From NCBI GenBank assembly GCA_964461435.1, contig CAYWUI010000005.1, positions 1-64,000 on the forward strand: 64,000 nucleotides of DNA, given 5' to 3'. Origin of the DNA: G020354785 sp964461435. Lineage in GTDB: Bacteria; Bacteroidota; Bacteroidia; Bacteroidales; UBA10428. The notes below the pieces were generated by a model that saw only the letters and a list, made by a program, of their open reading frames with translations, searched no databases and was not told the DNA's origin. Made by a program: the position numbers and the translations under genes. Each line of letters starts with the position of its first letter. The first letter of the stretch is position 1. This document shows, piece by piece, positions 62,757 to 64,000 of the stretch.

Positions 62757-64000
62757 ATGAAAAAGATCATAATTCACCTTATTTTTATGGCGGTTTTACT
62801 TGCCAGCATAATAATATGCAGTTTAAAAGTTTATGGTGGCAATAAGACCGGCGATATTTCAGGAACTGTATTTGAGGATACCAACAGAAACCTGCAGCTT
62901 GATCCGGGCGAGAAAGGCATTTCCGGTATACTTGTAAGTAACCGGCATGAAGTCGTCAGGACAGATACCGGAGGGCAATATCATTTACAGTTTGATGAGG
63001 ATGAATCTGTAGTATTTGTTATTAAACCACCTGGTTTTTCGTTTCCATTAAATAAAAATAATCTGCCCCTGTTTTATTATATGCATAACCCGGAAAATTC
63101 ACCGGTGAAAGATCACAGGGAAATGCAACCGGCACGTGAATCTCCGGGCATGGTTAATTTCCCTTTGTACAGGACAGTTGAAAAGGACTCTTTTAATGTT
63201 ATAATACTTGCCGATCCGCAGCCCAGGGATCATGAAGAACTTGGTTATGTCAGGGATGATATTGTTGCAGAGCTGGCAGGAACCGGGGCATTATTCGGAA
63301 TAACTCTCGGAGATATTATGTTTGATGATCTGTCACTTTACGGACGCTACAACGAGATTATTTCAAAAATTGAAATACCATTTTATAATGTACCTGGTAA
63401 TCATGATGCTGATTATGATGCATTGGCCAATAAGCACTCGCTGGAGACTTATAAACACTGGTACGGACCTGACTATTATGCATTTGAATATGGAAAAATA
63501 AACTTTATTGTATTAAATACTGTTCACTGGATGGACGATCCGGGGATCATTTATCACCGCAGTTACGAGGGGAAAGTGGGAGAGGACCAGCTTCAATGGC
63601 TGAAGAATTATTTGCAGTTTGTTCCTCCGGATGAATTGATTGTATTATGTATGCATATACCTCTGTATTCATATAGTTCTGACATTTACCAGGAAAATGT
63701 TGTGGATAGAAATAAGCTTTTTAATATTTTACAGGACAGGAGTCATTTATTAGCTCTTGCCGGCCATCTTCACACCCTGGAAAATAATTACCTTGATGAA
63801 ACTGCAGGCTGGACATCCGGGATACCGTTTCACCAGGTATCATGCGCAGCTGTTTGTGGCAGCTGGTGGAGAGGGCCAAAAGACGAGAGAGGTATTCCCG
63901 CTGCAGTCCAGTTATCTGACGGCACACTTAACGGATACCATGTATTTCACTTTGAAGGAAATAATTATTCCCAGAGGTTTAAAGCTGCAGGCAAAGATGA
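62757..64000 (+). CDS. Calcineurin-like phosphoesterase with N- and C-terminal accessory domains (cut by window edge)
   Basis: Reading from the ATG at 62757-62759 the frame stays open to the window end (414 codons). A signal peptide (about 1-27) is followed by a beta-sandwich (GTVFEDTNRNLQLDPGEKG, MetallophosN type). The metallophosphatase core has VIILADPQP, ITLGDIMFDD, NVPGNHD and LALAGHLH; the metal ligands are all present. It is secreted or lipidated outside the cytoplasm. Homologues in Bacteroidota have a further C-terminal domain, expected beyond base 64000. Substrate unknown. Confidence 0.88.
   Translation, partial: MKKIIIHLIFMAVLLASIIICSLKVYGGNKTGDISGTVFEDTNRNLQLDPGEKGISGILVSNRHEVVRTDTGGQYHLQFDEDESVVFVIKPPGFSFPLNKNNLPLFYYMHNPENSPVKDHREMQPARESPGMVNFPLYRTVEKDSFNVIILADPQPRDHEELGYVRDDIVAELAGTGALFGITLGDIMFDDLSLYGRYNEIISKIEIPFYNVPGNHDADYDALANKHSLETYKHWYGPDYYAFEYGKINFIVLNTVHWMDDPGIIYHRSYEGKVGEDQLQWLKNYLQFVPPDELIVLCMHIPLYSYSSDIYQENVVDRNKLFNILQDRSHLLALAGHLHTLENNYLDETAGWTSGIPFHQVSCAAVCGSWWRGPKDERGIPAAVQLSDGTLNGYHVFHFEGNNYSQRFKAAGKD

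Noticed and set aside
1..64000. tRNA, rRNA, CRISPR arrays, insertion sequences and riboswitches
   Set aside because: Intergenic regions were read on both strands; no cloverleaf, repeat-spacer array, transposase or known riboswitch core was recognised. A covariance-model search would be needed to exclude small RNAs.

Overview
The window is about 37% GC and looks like a chromosomal stretch from a member of the Bacteroidota, probably Bacteroidales or Marinilabiliales. The evidence is a gliding-motility/T9SS type B C-terminal domain, a fused DAHP synthase/type II chorismate mutase, TAnnTTTG-like -7 promoter boxes, a recF-DciA / TPR-ribH gene neighbourhood, an orphan FecR domain, GH2 and GH97 enzymes, and DUF6702, DUF4197 and DUF6268 proteins. 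No rRNA, tRNA, CRISPR array or intact insertion sequence was seen.

Layout. 1-7019 (minus): the export end of an exopolysaccharide locus, with a Wza-like lipoprotein, a Wzz/BY-kinase fusion, a Wzy-like polymerase, a Wzx-like flippase and two overlapping nucleotidyltransferase-fold genes, the last cut by the window edge. A polysaccharide deacetylase and a UDP-glucuronate epimerase follow at 7641-9677. 10034-14446 (plus): a DUF6702 protein, a T9SS type B cargo and a TPR protein. 14469-18265 (minus): the aromatic amino-acid operon pheA-DAHPS/CM-aroB-aroD. It is preceded by a complete attenuator, with a 19-residue leader peptide carrying seven consecutive Phe/Tyr codons and mutually exclusive RNA stems. 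18321-22042: a Tat-exported aldo/keto reductase, an orphan FecR protein and a flippase-like membrane protein.

22269-26753 (minus) is the most unusual locus. A 1026-residue TerB-like/FHA-like/ABCG fusion is translationally coupled to a lipoprotein (here X), followed by a small secreted protein (Y). A second X-Y pair lies at 39075-40476, next to a protease-like protein that has lost its catalytic HE pair. Between the two copies are a response regulator with a degraded SpoIIE phosphatase domain, an outer-membrane barrel with no normal start codon, pabB-tilS-HEAT, yggS, an ECF sigma operon and uvrA.

41638-47687 is housekeeping: nth, a TMTC-like TPR membrane protein, ndk, dciA-like, recF, a TPR protein and ribH. 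47753-54639 is a TetR-controlled, six-gene YbhFSR-type exporter operon whose putative operator overlaps the predicted transcription start. 54744-59939 is a small carbohydrate-use cluster: GH2 with an inserted PA14 domain, a decayed LacZ fragment, and GH97. It has no SusC/SusD partners. The window ends with an aldo/keto reductase, a DUF6268 barrel, a GNAT acetyltransferase and the start of a calcineurin-like phosphoesterase.
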